This document shows positions 7,251 through 16,315 of a DNA stretch of 64,000 nucleotides, piece by piece. This DNA comes from Aeromicrobium terrae (GTDB lineage: Bacteria; Actinomycetota; Actinomycetes; Propionibacteriales; Nocardioidaceae). How positions within the stretch are numbered: the first letter of the stretch is position 1; each line of letters opens with the position of its first letter. The position numbers were made by a program, and so were the translations under genes. Below the pieces are notes generated by a model. That model saw only the letters and a list, made by a program, of their open reading frames with translations. It was not told the origin of the DNA and did not search any database. The DNA lies in the NCBI RefSeq assembly GCF_008039565.1, contig NZ_VDUX01000002.1, positions 372,001 through 436,000 on the forward strand, written 5' to 3'.

Positions 7251-8379
7251 GCGGCACGACCTCGACGTCCCGCCCGGTCCGCGGGGCCTGGATCATCTTG
7301 CCGCCGCCCAGGTAGATCGCCACGTGGTAGATCGAGCCGGGTCCGCCGTTGCTCCAGTAGATGAGGTCGCCACGACGGATCTTCGAGACGGACACGTGCT
7401 TGGTCTGCGCGTACTGCGCGCCGGCGTAGTGCGGCAGGTTGACCCCGGCCGCCTGCCAAGCCCGCATCACCAGGCCGGAGCAGTCCCACGAGCTCGGGCC
7501 GGCACCGCCGTACTTGTAGGGCTCGCCGAGCTGGGCCATCGCAAACGCGATCGCCGTCTCGATCTTGCTGCTCGACGCCGGCGGCGGGTCCGCGGGCGGC
7601 GGAGTGGTCGGCTTGGGCTTCGTCGGCGTCGGACTCGGCTTCGGGTCGGGCTTCGGGTCCGTGGCCGGCGGGGGCGGCTCGCCCGGCCCGGAGGCGTCGA
7701 GCCGCTCGTCGATCCGGTCCTGCTTCTCGGTGACCTGCTCGACCGGGACGTGCTGGACGCGGGCGAGCTGGCCGAGCAGCCGCTTCCGCTCCTTCTCCTG
7801 CGTGGCGACGGCGGACTCCGCGGCCTTGATGGCGCGGTCGATCTCCGCCGCGGCGGCCTGCCGACGACGCGTCGCCTCCCGCTGCGCCGCGAGCGCCTTC
7901 TCGGCGCGGTCGACGGCGGAGTCGTGCACGACGCGGCCGGCGTCCAGGGCGTCGACGCGGGCGTTCATCGCCTCGTTGGTGCTGGCGTAGGCGCCGGCGC
8001 GCTCGAGCAGCTGCTCGGGCCCGTCGCTGTCGAACAGCGCGGACAGCCGGGCGGGGCCGGAGTCGGTCTGCAGCTGCTGCACCGTGAGCGCCGCGACCGC
8101 CTTGCGCTGCTCGGCGAGCAGCTTCTTCGAGCGCTGCACCGCCAGCCGCTGGCGACGCACGTCGGCCTTCGCCTGCTCCAGCTCGTACGTGGCGCCGTTC
8201 AGGCGCTCCGACGCGGCCGCGGCCCGTGCGTAGAGGTCGTTCAGGTGCATGCGGGACTCGACGAGCTGCACCTGGATGGCCCCCGCGGACGGGTCGTCGG
8301 CCCGCGCGAACGGCGTGCTCGCGATCGTCACCGTTGCCGCCACGGCGGCAGCACGGATTGCGAGAGGGAAGACACGCAC
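7207..8379 (-). CDS. Secreted NlpC/P60 peptidoglycan endopeptidase
   Basis: A 390-residue exported cell-wall hydrolase. A signal peptide (residues 1-27, ending PFARA) is followed by a long coiled coil (about 35-215, rich in Ala, Glu, Arg and Lys), a Pro/Thr/Lys-rich linker (about 225-262), and an NlpC/P60 domain. The catalytic cysteine lies in WDCSGLVMRAW and the histidine in IYHVAIYLGGG, with a polar residue expected in KMIQAP. The layout matches actinobacterial RipA-like D,L-endopeptidases that cut stem peptides during division; the coiled coil may gate the active site. Upstream (8380-8456) is a 10-base palindrome ACACGCGTGT at 8441-8450 but no gene. It ends inside the convergent cyclo-ligase gene. 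Confidence 0.92.
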   Translation of the reverse strand: MRVFPLAIRAAAVAATVTIASTPFARADDPSAGAIQVQLVESRMHLNDLYARAAAASERLNGATYELEQAKADVRRQRLAVQRSKKLLAEQRKAVAALTVQQLQTDSGPARLSALFDSDGPEQLLERAGAYASTNEAMNARVDALDAGRVVHDSAVDRAEKALAAQREATRRRQAAAAEIDRAIKAAESAVATQEKERKRLLGQLARVQHVPVEQVTEKQDRIDERLDASGPGEPPPPATDPKPDPKPSPTPTKPKPTTPPPADPPPASSSKIETAIAFAMAQLGEPYKYGGAGPSSWDCSGLVMRAWQAAGVNLPHYAGAQYAQTKHVSVSKIRRGDLIYWSNGGPGSIYHVAIYLGGGKMIQAPRTGRDVEVVPLSYWIQPDLASRPG

Positions 8380-8456
8380 CGACCCATAGCATCACGCGCA
8401 TGCACATCTGTGCACTGAAATCACTCAGAAATCATCCGTCACACGCGTGTCGCAGC

Positions 8457-10871
8457 TCAGCCGGACGCCGATCGTAGGGTAAGGACGTCCTCCGTGCCGC
8501 GGTCGACGGCCTTCGCGCCGAACGCCCAGGGCAGGGTCCGCCCGTCCGCCCACAACGGCAGCTGGTCGTCATAGTGCTCGTGGTACGCGTGCCCGGACGC
8601 GCCGGTCAGGTTGATCCAGCGCGACCGGTCGAACCGTCCGACGTCGACGACCATCCGCATCGACGGCACGGCCGTGACCGCGTACGGGTCGGTCGTGTCG
8701 GACGCGTCCCAGGCGGTGGCGTCGACGAGGCCACCGCCACCGCCCACCTCGACGGGGCCGCGGTTGAAGATCCGGTTCACCAGCCCGACGCCGGAGTCGC
8801 CGAGCGTCGGGTTCACGAGGGTGAGCCGGTGCAGGCGACCCCAGGACCAGGCGTCCGTGTCGCGCGACATCCGACGGGTCAGCTCGTCGCGAGCCTGCAC
8901 CAGCGCCTCGGTGAGGATGTCGTCGCGGGTCTCGACGACGGCCGGCGTCGCCAGGTTGTCCCACCAGTGGCTGTTCGGCCGGTCGAGGATCGAGCGGACG
9001 ACGTCGAACCAGCGCTCACCGCCACCCGGCCACTGGTCCTTCGGGAGCTCGTCGTGGAAGGTCAGCTCGAGCAGGTTGCGCCACACCGCGTTGAAGTACG
9101 CGGCCGCGGCCGAGCCCGGCCGCTGCTGGTAGTCCCAGCCGCGGAGGATGTCGCGGCCCTCCCGGGCGAACCGGTCCCCGAGCGGGATCCGCAGCAGCCG
9201 CGGCACGAGGAGGGCGGCGTTCGCGCTGTAGGCGTCCATCTGGATGCGGGTCATGTCCGCGACCGAGAGCTGCTTCTTCTCCTTCAGCAGCTGCCGGATG
9301 CGGGTGGAGCGGTAGCCGGGCGCGAAGTCGGCGCCGATCAGGTACGGGTACTCGTCGTCGACGACCTCGTTGTTCGCGGTGACGACGAAGCCCTCGTCGG
9401 GGTTGAGCTCGTGCGGCAGCTCGTCGAACGGGATGTACCCGGTCCACTCGTGCTTGCCGTCCCACCCCGCGACCGGCCACCGCCCGTCGCCCCGGCTGCG
9501 GATCGGGATCGCGCCCGGCGCCTGGTACCCGATGTTGCCGTCGACGTCGGCGTAGACGAGGTTCTGCGACGGGACCGTGAACAGCTTCGCCGCCGCGCGG
9601 AAGTCGTCCCAGTCGCGGGCGCGGTCGAGCGCGAAGACGGCCGAGATCGTCGGGCGTGGGGTCAGCGCGGTCCAGCGCAGGGACACCTCGTAGCGCTGTC
9701 CGACGTCCTCGATGTCGTCGTCGACGTCGGAGAGGATCGGACCGTGCCGGGTGGACCGCACCGTGATGGTGCGCGTCTCGCCCCCGGAGACCTTGATCTT
9801 CTCCTTGCGGGTGACCAGCGGCAGCCGCTTGCCCTTGTACCGGTACGTGCCGCCCTCGACGTCCTCGAGGTAGAGGTCGGCGGCGTCGGCGTACATCGTG
9901 GTGACGCCCCAGGCGACGCGGCCGTTGTGCCCCACCACGACGCCCGGCATCCCGGAGAACGAGAAGCCGCTGACGTCGTACGGGCAGCCCTTGCTCACGC
10001 GCCGGCAGTGCAGGCCCACCTGGTACCAGATGCCCGGCATCGACGGCGCGAGGTGCGGGTCGTTGGCCAGGATCGGGCGGCCGGTGGTGGAGTGCCGGCC
10101 GTCGACGACCCACGAGTTCGAGCCGATGCCGTCCTCGATGCCGAGCAGGGTCGGGATCTCCTCGGCGGCTTGGCTCGCCTTCTTCAGGGCGTCGGTGCCG
10201 ACGATCGGCCGGTGCAGGCGGGGCGCGTCCGGGTAGAGCTGCTCGACCATCGCCCGCGGCATGTGCTGGGCCATCAGGCTGCGGTCGATCTCGTCGGACA
10301 TGTTGCTGCGCAGGTCCCACGCCATCGCCTTGACCCAGGCCACGGAGTCGACGGGGCTCCACGGCTCCGGCCGGTACTCCGAGCCCTTGAGCGAGAGGAT
10401 CGCGTACTCCAGCGACAGCTCCGAGCCGGACTTGCCCTCGATGTAGCTGTTCACACCACGCGAGTACGCCTGGAGCAGCGAGCGCGTGTTCGCGTCGAGC
10501 TGCTCGTACTCCTGCTGGGCGACGCGGCGCCACCCGAGGGTGCGGACGAACTCGTCGGTGTCGACCGCATCCTCCCCGACCAGCTCGGCGAGCCGGCCGG
10601 CGGTGACGTGCCGGCGGAAGTCCATCTCGTAGAACCGGTCCTGGGCGTGCACGTACCCCTGGGCGAAGAACAGGTCACGCTCGTCGGCGGCGTAGACCTG
10701 CGGGACGCCCCAGGCGTCGCGCTTGATGACGACGTCGCCGTGCAGGCCGGTGATCCGCACCTCGCCCGTCGTGTCCGGGAACGACTTGCGCACCGTGACG
10801 AACGAGAACACCGAGCCGCCCACCAGGACCGCTGCGACCACCAGGGCGATGGTCAGCAGGGTCCGGCGCAC
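8457..10871 (-). CDS. Penicillin acylase family protein (Ntn hydrolase)
   Basis: An 804-residue exported or membrane-anchored amidase precursor. Residues 5-26 form a hydrophobic N-terminal anchor or signal. The alpha region has GVPQVYAADERDLFFAQGYVHAQDRFYEMDF, and the self-cleavage site is GIGSNSWVVDG, where Ser251 would become the N-terminal nucleophile of the beta chain. NDPHLAPSMPGIWYQV and GVTTMYADAADLY follow as in penicillin, cephalosporin and acyl-homoserine-lactone acylases. The length is normal for the family. The substrate cannot be told from sequence: beta-lactams, N-acyl lactones, or acylated peptides are all known. It starts with GTG and has the secreted beta-helix gene upstream on the same strand, 17 bases away. 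Confidence 0.9.
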   Translation of the reverse strand: MRRTLLTIALVVAAVLVGGSVFSFVTVRKSFPDTTGEVRITGLHGDVVIKRDAWGVPQVYAADERDLFFAQGYVHAQDRFYEMDFRRHVTAGRLAELVGEDAVDTDEFVRTLGWRRVAQQEYEQLDANTRSLLQAYSRGVNSYIEGKSGSELSLEYAILSLKGSEYRPEPWSPVDSVAWVKAMAWDLRSNMSDEIDRSLMAQHMPRAMVEQLYPDAPRLHRPIVGTDALKKASQAAEEIPTLLGIEDGIGSNSWVVDGRHSTTGRPILANDPHLAPSMPGIWYQVGLHCRRVSKGCPYDVSGFSFSGMPGVVVGHNGRVAWGVTTMYADAADLYLEDVEGGTYRYKGKRLPLVTRKEKIKVSGGETRTITVRSTRHGPILSDVDDDIEDVGQRYEVSLRWTALTPRPTISAVFALDRARDWDDFRAAAKLFTVPSQNLVYADVDGNIGYQAPGAIPIRSRGDGRWPVAGWDGKHEWTGYIPFDELPHELNPDEGFVVTANNEVVDDEYPYLIGADFAPGYRSTRIRQLLKEKKQLSVADMTRIQMDAYSANAALLVPRLLRIPLGDRFAREGRDILRGWDYQQRPGSAAAAYFNAVWRNLLELTFHDELPKDQWPGGGERWFDVVRSILDRPNSHWWDNLATPAVVETRDDILTEALVQARDELTRRMSRDTDAWSWGRLHRLTLVNPTLGDSGVGLVNRIFNRGPVEVGGGGGLVDATAWDASDTTDPYAVTAVPSMRMVVDVGRFDRSRWINLTGASGHAYHEHYDDQLPLWADGRTLPWAFGAKAVDRGTEDVLTLRSASG

Positions 10872-10888
10872 GCCGTCATCGTGTCATG

Positions 10889-13800
10889 TCAGAGCAGTCG
10901 CGCCGATCCGGTGGTCGAGGCCCAGACCGTGTTGCCGGCATAGGTGCCGACGACCAGTCCGCGCGCGATCGCCTTGAGCGTGTTGAACGCCGACATCTTG
11001 CAGTGGATCCGGCCCTGGCTGTCCGACCTGCCGATGCAGACGATCTGGGTGTTCGCCCTGAAGACGACCGTCGCGTTCGCGATCGGCTCACGCGGCGCGC
11101 CGCCCGTCAGCACGGCGTCGATCGTGCCGACCTTCAGCCCGAGGCTGAACAGGCCCGGCTGGGCCTTGACCGCCACGGCGATCGGCTCGACGTCCAGGTT
11201 CGTCGCACCCTTGGTCGTCGTGATCGACAGCTGCTTGACCTTCGAGTGCGACGGGTCCGCCGCGTCGGTGACCTTGACCGTGAACACCTTGGTGGTCGGG
11301 TTCGACGTCGGCGTGCCGGTGATCGTGCCGTCGGAGTGCAGCGTCAGACCGGCCGGCAGCGAGCCGCCCACCAGCGTGAACGTGTACGGCGGGAAGCCGC
11401 CGACCGCGTTGATCGTCGCGCTGTAGGCCGTGTGGTACGCGCCGTTGGGCAGCGACGTGCTCGAGATGCCGAGCTCAGGCGCGATCTCGAGATCCAGGTG
11501 GATGATCGAGTCCGGGTCCACACCGTTGCTCGCCTTGATCGTGATGGCGTAGTGGCCCTCGGCCGAGGCGCCCGGCGTGCCGCTCAGCTGCGCCGTCCCG
11601 TTGCCGTTGTCGTGGAACGTCACGCCGGACGGCAACGTGCCCGACGCGGACAAGCTGGCCTGCGGATAGCCGTCCGCCGAGTAGGCGACGGTCCCGTTCG
11701 TGCCCACGACCAGGCGTGCGATCGACGGACCGACGAGCTCGGGAGCCTCGTTGACCCTGATGTGCGTGCTCGTGGTGGCCGCCGAGCCGATGCCGTTGTC
11801 GGCCTTCACCGTGGCGTCGTACTCGCCGCCCGTGCCGTCCGCCGGCGTGCCCGTGATCTTGGCCGTTCCGGTGCCGCTCAGCGTCAGGCCGTCCGGCAGA
11901 CCGGTGGCCGACAGGGTCGGCGGCGGGTAGCCGGAGCCGACGAAGCTCGCGGAGCTGCCGGCCGTGCCGACCTTGAACGTCGACGACGCGGGTCCGGAGA
12001 TGCCGGCGGTCTCGTTGACCGTGAGCGTGAACGGCCAGGTCGCCACCGGCGGAGTGCCGTTGTCGCCCTTGATCGTGATCGCGTAGACGCCGCCGGTGCC
12101 GGCGTCCGGCGTGCCGGCGATCTCACCCTTGCCGTCCGGCTTCGGGGTGAAGTTCACGCCGCCGGGCAGCGTGCTCGTCGTCGACAGCAACGCGGCCGGG
12201 AAGCCACCCGTCTGCTCGAAGAGGTCGGGGCCGCCGGCCTGGCCCACCGTGTAGGTGGACGCGGACGGCCCGCTCAGCGTCGGCGCCTGGTGCAGCACCA
12301 GGTCGAAGCTCTTGGTGCCCGTGCCGGCCTCGTTCGTCGCCTTCACGGTGATCGTGTAGACACCGCCAGGGCCTGCCGTCGGAGTGCCCGACAGCGTCGC
12401 CGTGCCATCGCCGTTGTCGACGAACGTGACGCCGGCCGGGAGAGTGCCGGTGTAGTTCAGCGTCGGCTGCGGGGTGCCCGTCGTGGTGAACGTCACCGGG
12501 GCGCCGGCGCTGTTCAGCGTGTAGTCGGCGCTGGCCGGACCGTTGACGGTCGGGGTCTCCTGGGAGACCTCCACGGCGCCGATGTCGCACTTGGCGCCCT
12601 GCGGGCGAGCGACGGTGCGCTGGTCGGTGCCGTTGCACAGGGTGACCGCGCTGCCGGTGACGGCGTCGCTCAGACCCGTCGCGGTGGCGGCCGGGATCTT
12701 GTCCAGCGCGGGGCTGGCCGGGCCAGGCTTGCGCGTGAAGGTCGGGCCGCCGTTGTCGACGAGGTTGCCGAGCTGCGGTGCCGCGGCGATGTCGTTCTTC
12801 GCGCCGCTGAAGCCACAGCTGGCGTCGCCGGGGTCGCTGAGGTTGCGGCCGCCGTCGCTGACGGCGCCGCCCGTGCACTCCAGACCGGTGTTGCCGGACA
12901 GGATCGTGCCCGCGACGCCCACGTGCGACGCGTCGAACAAGTACAGACCGCCGCCCGCGCCGCTGCCGGCCGCGGTGTTGTTGGTGATCGTGCTGTTCGT
13001 GATCGTCATCGGGTGGAACTGCTGGATCGCGCCCACCGGGCTCGAGCTGGTGTTGTTCGTGATCGTGCTGTTGTCGATCGACGCCTTGTTGGTGGCGCCC
13101 GTGCCGGTCGAGGCCGTGAGGATCGCCGAGGCCGCGTACGCCTCGTTGCCGGAGATCGTGCTCTTCTTCACGGTCAGGACGGTGTTGGCGTTGTCGGTGT
13201 CGGAGCCGCTGTAGATCGCGGCGCCCAGACCGGTCGTGCCCGTGGTGTGGACGGCCTGGTTGTCGCGCATCGTGGCACGAGAGATCGACGTCGTGCCCGA
13301 GCTCAGGACCGCGCCGCCACCGAGGTTCGAGGCCACGTTGCCGATGAAGTCGGTGTCGTCGAACGTGGCCGGAGCCTTGTCGCCGACGAGCACGCCGCCG
13401 CCGCCGAGGCCGTCGTTTCCGTTGACGTGACCGCCGCTGCCGGTCAGCGTCGCGTGCTCGATCGTGACGATGCCGCCGCCGCCGAACGCCGCGCTGTTGT
13501 CGTCGATGGTGCTGTCGACGAGGTTCGCGCTCGGGGTGTCGGTGGACTCGGTGGAGCCGTTGAAGAGGCCGCCGCCCTGGTAGGAGGCGTCGTTGTCGGA
13601 GACGTCGGAGCCGCGCACCGTGAGGGCGCCGCTGTTGAAGATGCCGCCGCCGACGACCGCCTCGTTGCCACTGACCTCCGTGCCACCCTTGAGCTCGCTG
13701 GTGACGCCGAAACCGAGGCTGAGGCCGCCACCGAACGCGGCGGAGGTGTTGTCCTTGACCGTCGTGCCGTCCAGCGTGAGGGTGCCGGTGGTCGTGGCGC

Positions 13801-15064
13801 TCGGTCGCGCGGCCCAGATGCCGCCGCCGTAGCCGGCGCTGGCGTTGGTCGTGTCGTTCCCGGAGATGACGCCACCGGTCAGCGTGGACGACGGAGCGTT
13901 GGTGACGATGCCGCCACCGAAGTCCGCGACGTTGTCGGTGACGGACAGGTTCGTGGCCGTGAACGCGGACGCCGCGACCATGGCGCCGCCGACGACGGCG
14001 TTGCTCGTGGCGCCGCCACCCTTGATCGAGGAGTTCTTGATGTCGAGCGTCGGGACCGCAGGAGCCGGTCCGCCGTAGTAGATCGCGCCGCCGTACGCGG
14101 CGACGGTGCCCGTGCCGGTGGCGCGGTTGCCCGAGAAGGACGCGTTGTCGACCGTCAGCGTGCCGGTGCTGAACAGACCGCCGCCGAGTCCGGCGAACGC
14201 CTGCGCGCTGCCGGCGGCGACGTTGTCGTCGATGTCGACGTTCTTGAGCGAGGCGATCGCCGCAGGGGCCGTCGCGGTCTTGCCGCCGACGTAGACGCCG
14301 CCGCCCCAGCCGGTGGCGGTGGTGTTGGCGGTCGCGGTGTTGCGGCTGATCGAGCCGCCGTCGACCGTCAGGTTGGCCGCGGCCGCCGGGCTCGCGTTGC
14401 TGGCGACCGCGACGCCGGCGCCGGAGACGGCGGTGTTGTCCGTGACGTCAACGTCGGTGAGCTTGGTCGTGCCGGCGCTGAGGATGCCGCCGCCGCTCGT
14501 GGCGTTGGTGTTGTGGTCGACGGAGCCGCCGGTCATGGTGAGGCTACCGCCGGCGTAGACGACCGCGCCCGCGCCGAGCGTCGACTTGTTCGCGGTGATC
14601 CGCACGTCGGTCGTGGTGACCGAGGCGCCGGCCACGCCGACGCGGATGCCGCCGCCGAACGCGGAGTTGTTCAGGCCGTTGCGGATCGTCAGGCCGGTCA
14701 GCTTGACGGCGACGGCGCCGGTGACGGCGATCGTCGAGCCGGCCGCGTTGCCGTCAAGGATGACGCCAGTGCCCGTCGCCACGACGTTCGCGCCCTTGGC
14801 CGCGAACGTCGTGATGCCGGTGTAGGTGCCGGGAGCCACGTTGATCGTGTCCCCACTGACGAACCCGCCCTTGTTGACCGCGCCCTGGATCGTCGCGCAG
14901 GGAGTACCTGAGCTCAGGCAGTTGGCGGCGTTGCTGCCGTTGGTCGCGACGAACCACGGACCGGCGGCGTGCGCGGGAGCTGCGAACGCGAGGGTGCCGG
15001 CGATCGTGCCGAGAATGGCGGTGGCGGCGACGAGGGGTCGGCGCAGGGAGTGACGAGCGGACAT
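10889..15064 (-). CDS. Large secreted beta-helix and Ig-repeat surface protein
   Basis: A 1391-residue exported protein of unknown function. The signal peptide is clear, with AHA-A cleavage near residue 33. Residues about 36-700 form a right-handed parallel beta-helix of Pmp/polymorphic-repeat type, with many GGG(I/L)xN and ITNNT turns. It ends in a choice-of-anchor Q-like segment (NGGPTFTRKPGPASPALD ... CDIGAVE). Five putative Ig (He_PIG-like) domains follow, each with GPxxxTYxVG...GxPxPxL...LPxGVTF...GTP. A short C-terminal domain ends in ARLL. No LPXTG motif or C-terminal helix is seen, so cell attachment is unclear. A good ribosome site (AGGAG) precedes ATG 15064. An adhesin or matrix role is a guess from architecture. 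Confidence 0.85.
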   Translation of the reverse strand: MSARHSLRRPLVAATAILGTIAGTLAFAAPAHAAGPWFVATNGSNAANCLSSGTPCATIQGAVNKGGFVSGDTINVAPGTYTGITTFAAKGANVVATGTGVILDGNAAGSTIAVTGAVAVKLTGLTIRNGLNNSAFGGGIRVGVAGASVTTTDVRITANKSTLGAGAVVYAGGSLTMTGGSVDHNTNATSGGGILSAGTTKLTDVDVTDNTAVSGAGVAVASNASPAAAANLTVDGGSISRNTATANTTATGWGGGVYVGGKTATAPAAIASLKNVDIDDNVAAGSAQAFAGLGGGLFSTGTLTVDNASFSGNRATGTGTVAAYGGAIYYGGPAPAVPTLDIKNSSIKGGGATSNAVVGGAMVAASAFTATNLSVTDNVADFGGGIVTNAPSSTLTGGVISGNDTTNASAGYGGGIWAARPSATTTGTLTLDGTTVKDNTSAAFGGGLSLGFGVTSELKGGTEVSGNEAVVGGGIFNSGALTVRGSDVSDNDASYQGGGLFNGSTESTDTPSANLVDSTIDDNSAAFGGGGIVTIEHATLTGSGGHVNGNDGLGGGGVLVGDKAPATFDDTDFIGNVASNLGGGAVLSSGTTSISRATMRDNQAVHTTGTTGLGAAIYSGSDTDNANTVLTVKKSTISGNEAYAASAILTASTGTGATNKASIDNSTITNNTSSSPVGAIQQFHPMTITNSTITNNTAAGSGAGGGLYLFDASHVGVAGTILSGNTGLECTGGAVSDGGRNLSDPGDASCGFSGAKNDIAAAPQLGNLVDNGGPTFTRKPGPASPALDKIPAATATGLSDAVTGSAVTLCNGTDQRTVARPQGAKCDIGAVEVSQETPTVNGPASADYTLNSAGAPVTFTTTGTPQPTLNYTGTLPAGVTFVDNGDGTATLSGTPTAGPGGVYTITVKATNEAGTGTKSFDLVLHQAPTLSGPSASTYTVGQAGGPDLFEQTGGFPAALLSTTSTLPGGVNFTPKPDGKGEIAGTPDAGTGGVYAITIKGDNGTPPVATWPFTLTVNETAGISGPASSTFKVGTAGSSASFVGSGYPPPTLSATGLPDGLTLSGTGTAKITGTPADGTGGEYDATVKADNGIGSAATTSTHIRVNEAPELVGPSIARLVVGTNGTVAYSADGYPQASLSASGTLPSGVTFHDNGNGTAQLSGTPGASAEGHYAITIKASNGVDPDSIIHLDLEIAPELGISSTSLPNGAYHTAYSATINAVGGFPPYTFTLVGGSLPAGLTLHSDGTITGTPTSNPTTKVFTVKVTDAADPSHSKVKQLSITTTKGATNLDVEPIAVAVKAQPGLFSLGLKVGTIDAVLTGGAPREPIANATVVFRANTQIVCIGRSDSQGRIHCKMSAFNTLKAIARGLVVGTYAGNTVWASTTGSARLL

Positions 15065-15203
15065 GGCGTCTCCTGGTGCCCGAGAACTCAGAGGTCTCGG
15101 CTGTCGGGGACATTAGGGCCGCGCGAACAGGCCCCGGCGGAAAACGCTGGAAAACCGTCCGAAAGGACTAGAACGTGTTCTTGGTTGGCCCCGACAACCA
15201 CCT

Positions 15204-15231
15204 GTCGCTTCGGTCGCAGAGCTCCCTCCCG
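15204..15231. repeat. 28-base dispersed repeat, second copy
   Basis: An exact copy of 2413-2440 (begins GTCGCTTCGGTCGCAGAG). It is followed at once by GGGCC-TTC-GGCCC, which can form a hairpin. It lies in the 213-base gap 15065-15277 between the surface-protein start and the end of the CBS operon. The rest of the gap holds the upstream region of the surface gene, including a possible reverse-strand -10 box TAATGT at 15108-15113, and no gene. Confidence 0.65.
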
Positions 15232-15277
15232 GGCCTTCGGCCCGACCGACCGAATGGCGAGGTCACGGCCGATGCGC

Positions 15278-16315
15278 CTAGGAGGCTCCGGCCTCGCGGA
15301 TCTCGCCGACGAGCTCCTCGAGGACGTCCTCGAGCATGATCACGCCGAGCACCTCGCCGTCCTCGGTGGCGACGCGCGCCATGTGCGACCCGCGCACCTG
15401 CATCGTGCGCAGCGCCTCGTACAGCCCCGACCCCGGCGCGACGGTCGCGAGCGGGCGCACCCACTTGTCGGCGATCGGCTGGGCCCGGCTGTCCTCGTCG
15501 GTCTCGAGCACGTCCTTGATGTGCAGGTAGCCGGTCAGGTCACCGACGGCGTCGACGACCGGGAACCGCGAGAAGCCCGTGGTGGCGCAGGCGCGCTCGA
15601 CGTCGACGGGCGTGGCGCTCGGCCGGATCGTGACGAGGCCGTCGCGCGGCAGCAGCACCTGGTCGACCCGGCCCTCGTGGAAGTCGAGGGCGCCCGAGAC
15701 GAGGCCGTACTCGTCCTCGTCGAGCAGCCCCTCGCGTCGGGACTCCTCGACGAGACTGGCCACCTCGTCGTGGGTGAACGTGGAGCCGACCTCGCCCTTC
15801 GGCTCGATGCGGAGCAGCCGGATGATCCCCGTGGCGGCGAGGTTGAGCACGAAGACCAGCGGCCGCAGCGCCGCGACGACGCCGAGCATGAACGGACCGA
15901 GGAAGAGGACTGCCCGGTCCGGGCCGGCCAACGTCAGGTTCTTGGGCACCATCTCGCCCAGCACGACGTGCGCCATGCCGACGATCGACAGGGCGATCAC
16001 GAACGAGAACGGGTGCACCAGGCTCTCCGGCAGCGAGACTGCCTCGAACACCGGCTCCAGCAGGTGGGCGATGGCCGGCTCGCCGACGGCACCGAGGCCG
16101 AGGGAGCAGATGGTGATGCCGAGCTGGATCGCGGCGATGGCCGGGGTCAGGTCCTCGATGGCGCGCAGGGCCAGTCGCGCCATGGGCGACCCGGCCTGGG
16201 CGGCCGGCTCGAGCTGGGTCCGGCGCGCCGAGATGAGCGCGAACTCCGCCGCCACGAACAGCGCGTTGAACAGCAGCAGCGCCACCGTCAGGGCGAGGCC
16301 CCACCAGCCGCTCAT
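15278..16315 (-). CDS. CNNM/CBS domain protein (HlyC/CorC family), second
   Basis: A 345-residue membrane protein. Residues 1-200 hold a DUF21/CNNM transmembrane domain (VALLLFNALFVAAEFALISARRTQLE, then LGITICSLGLGAVGEPAIAHLLEP). Two CBS domains follow (LPRDGLVTIRPSATPVDV ... FPVVDAVGDLTGYLHIKDVLE; MARVATEDGEVLGVIMLEDVLEELVGEI). It lacks the C-terminal CorC/HlyC domain present in its neighbour. Such proteins are linked to magnesium or cobalt efflux; the transport role is inferred. Its ATG overlaps the upstream gene by four bases, so the pair probably acts together. Confidence 0.88.
   Translation of the reverse strand: MSGWWGLALTVALLLFNALFVAAEFALISARRTQLEPAAQAGSPMARLALRAIEDLTPAIAAIQLGITICSLGLGAVGEPAIAHLLEPVFEAVSLPESLVHPFSFVIALSIVGMAHVVLGEMVPKNLTLAGPDRAVLFLGPFMLGVVAALRPLVFVLNLAATGIIRLLRIEPKGEVGSTFTHDEVASLVEESRREGLLDEDEYGLVSGALDFHEGRVDQVLLPRDGLVTIRPSATPVDVERACATTGFSRFPVVDAVGDLTGYLHIKDVLETDEDSRAQPIADKWVRPLATVAPGSGLYEALRTMQVRGSHMARVATEDGEVLGVIMLEDVLEELVGEIREAGAS

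Noticed and set aside
8380-8456. Riboswitch (for example a ydaO/c-di-AMP type) before the NlpC/P60 gene
   Set aside because: The gap is only 77 bases and shows a short palindrome and a repeated TGATTTC but no conserved riboswitch core.
8574-10943. 789-codon forward frame antisense to the penicillin-acylase gene
   Set aside because: No recognisable domain and composition typical of an antisense shadow.
10886-14911. Open frame of 1341 codons on the forward strand, opposite the surface-protein gene
   Set aside because: Its product is rich in Arg, Gly, Asp and Val with no domain, as expected from the antisense of a GC-rich gene; the reverse frame has a signal peptide and clear repeats.
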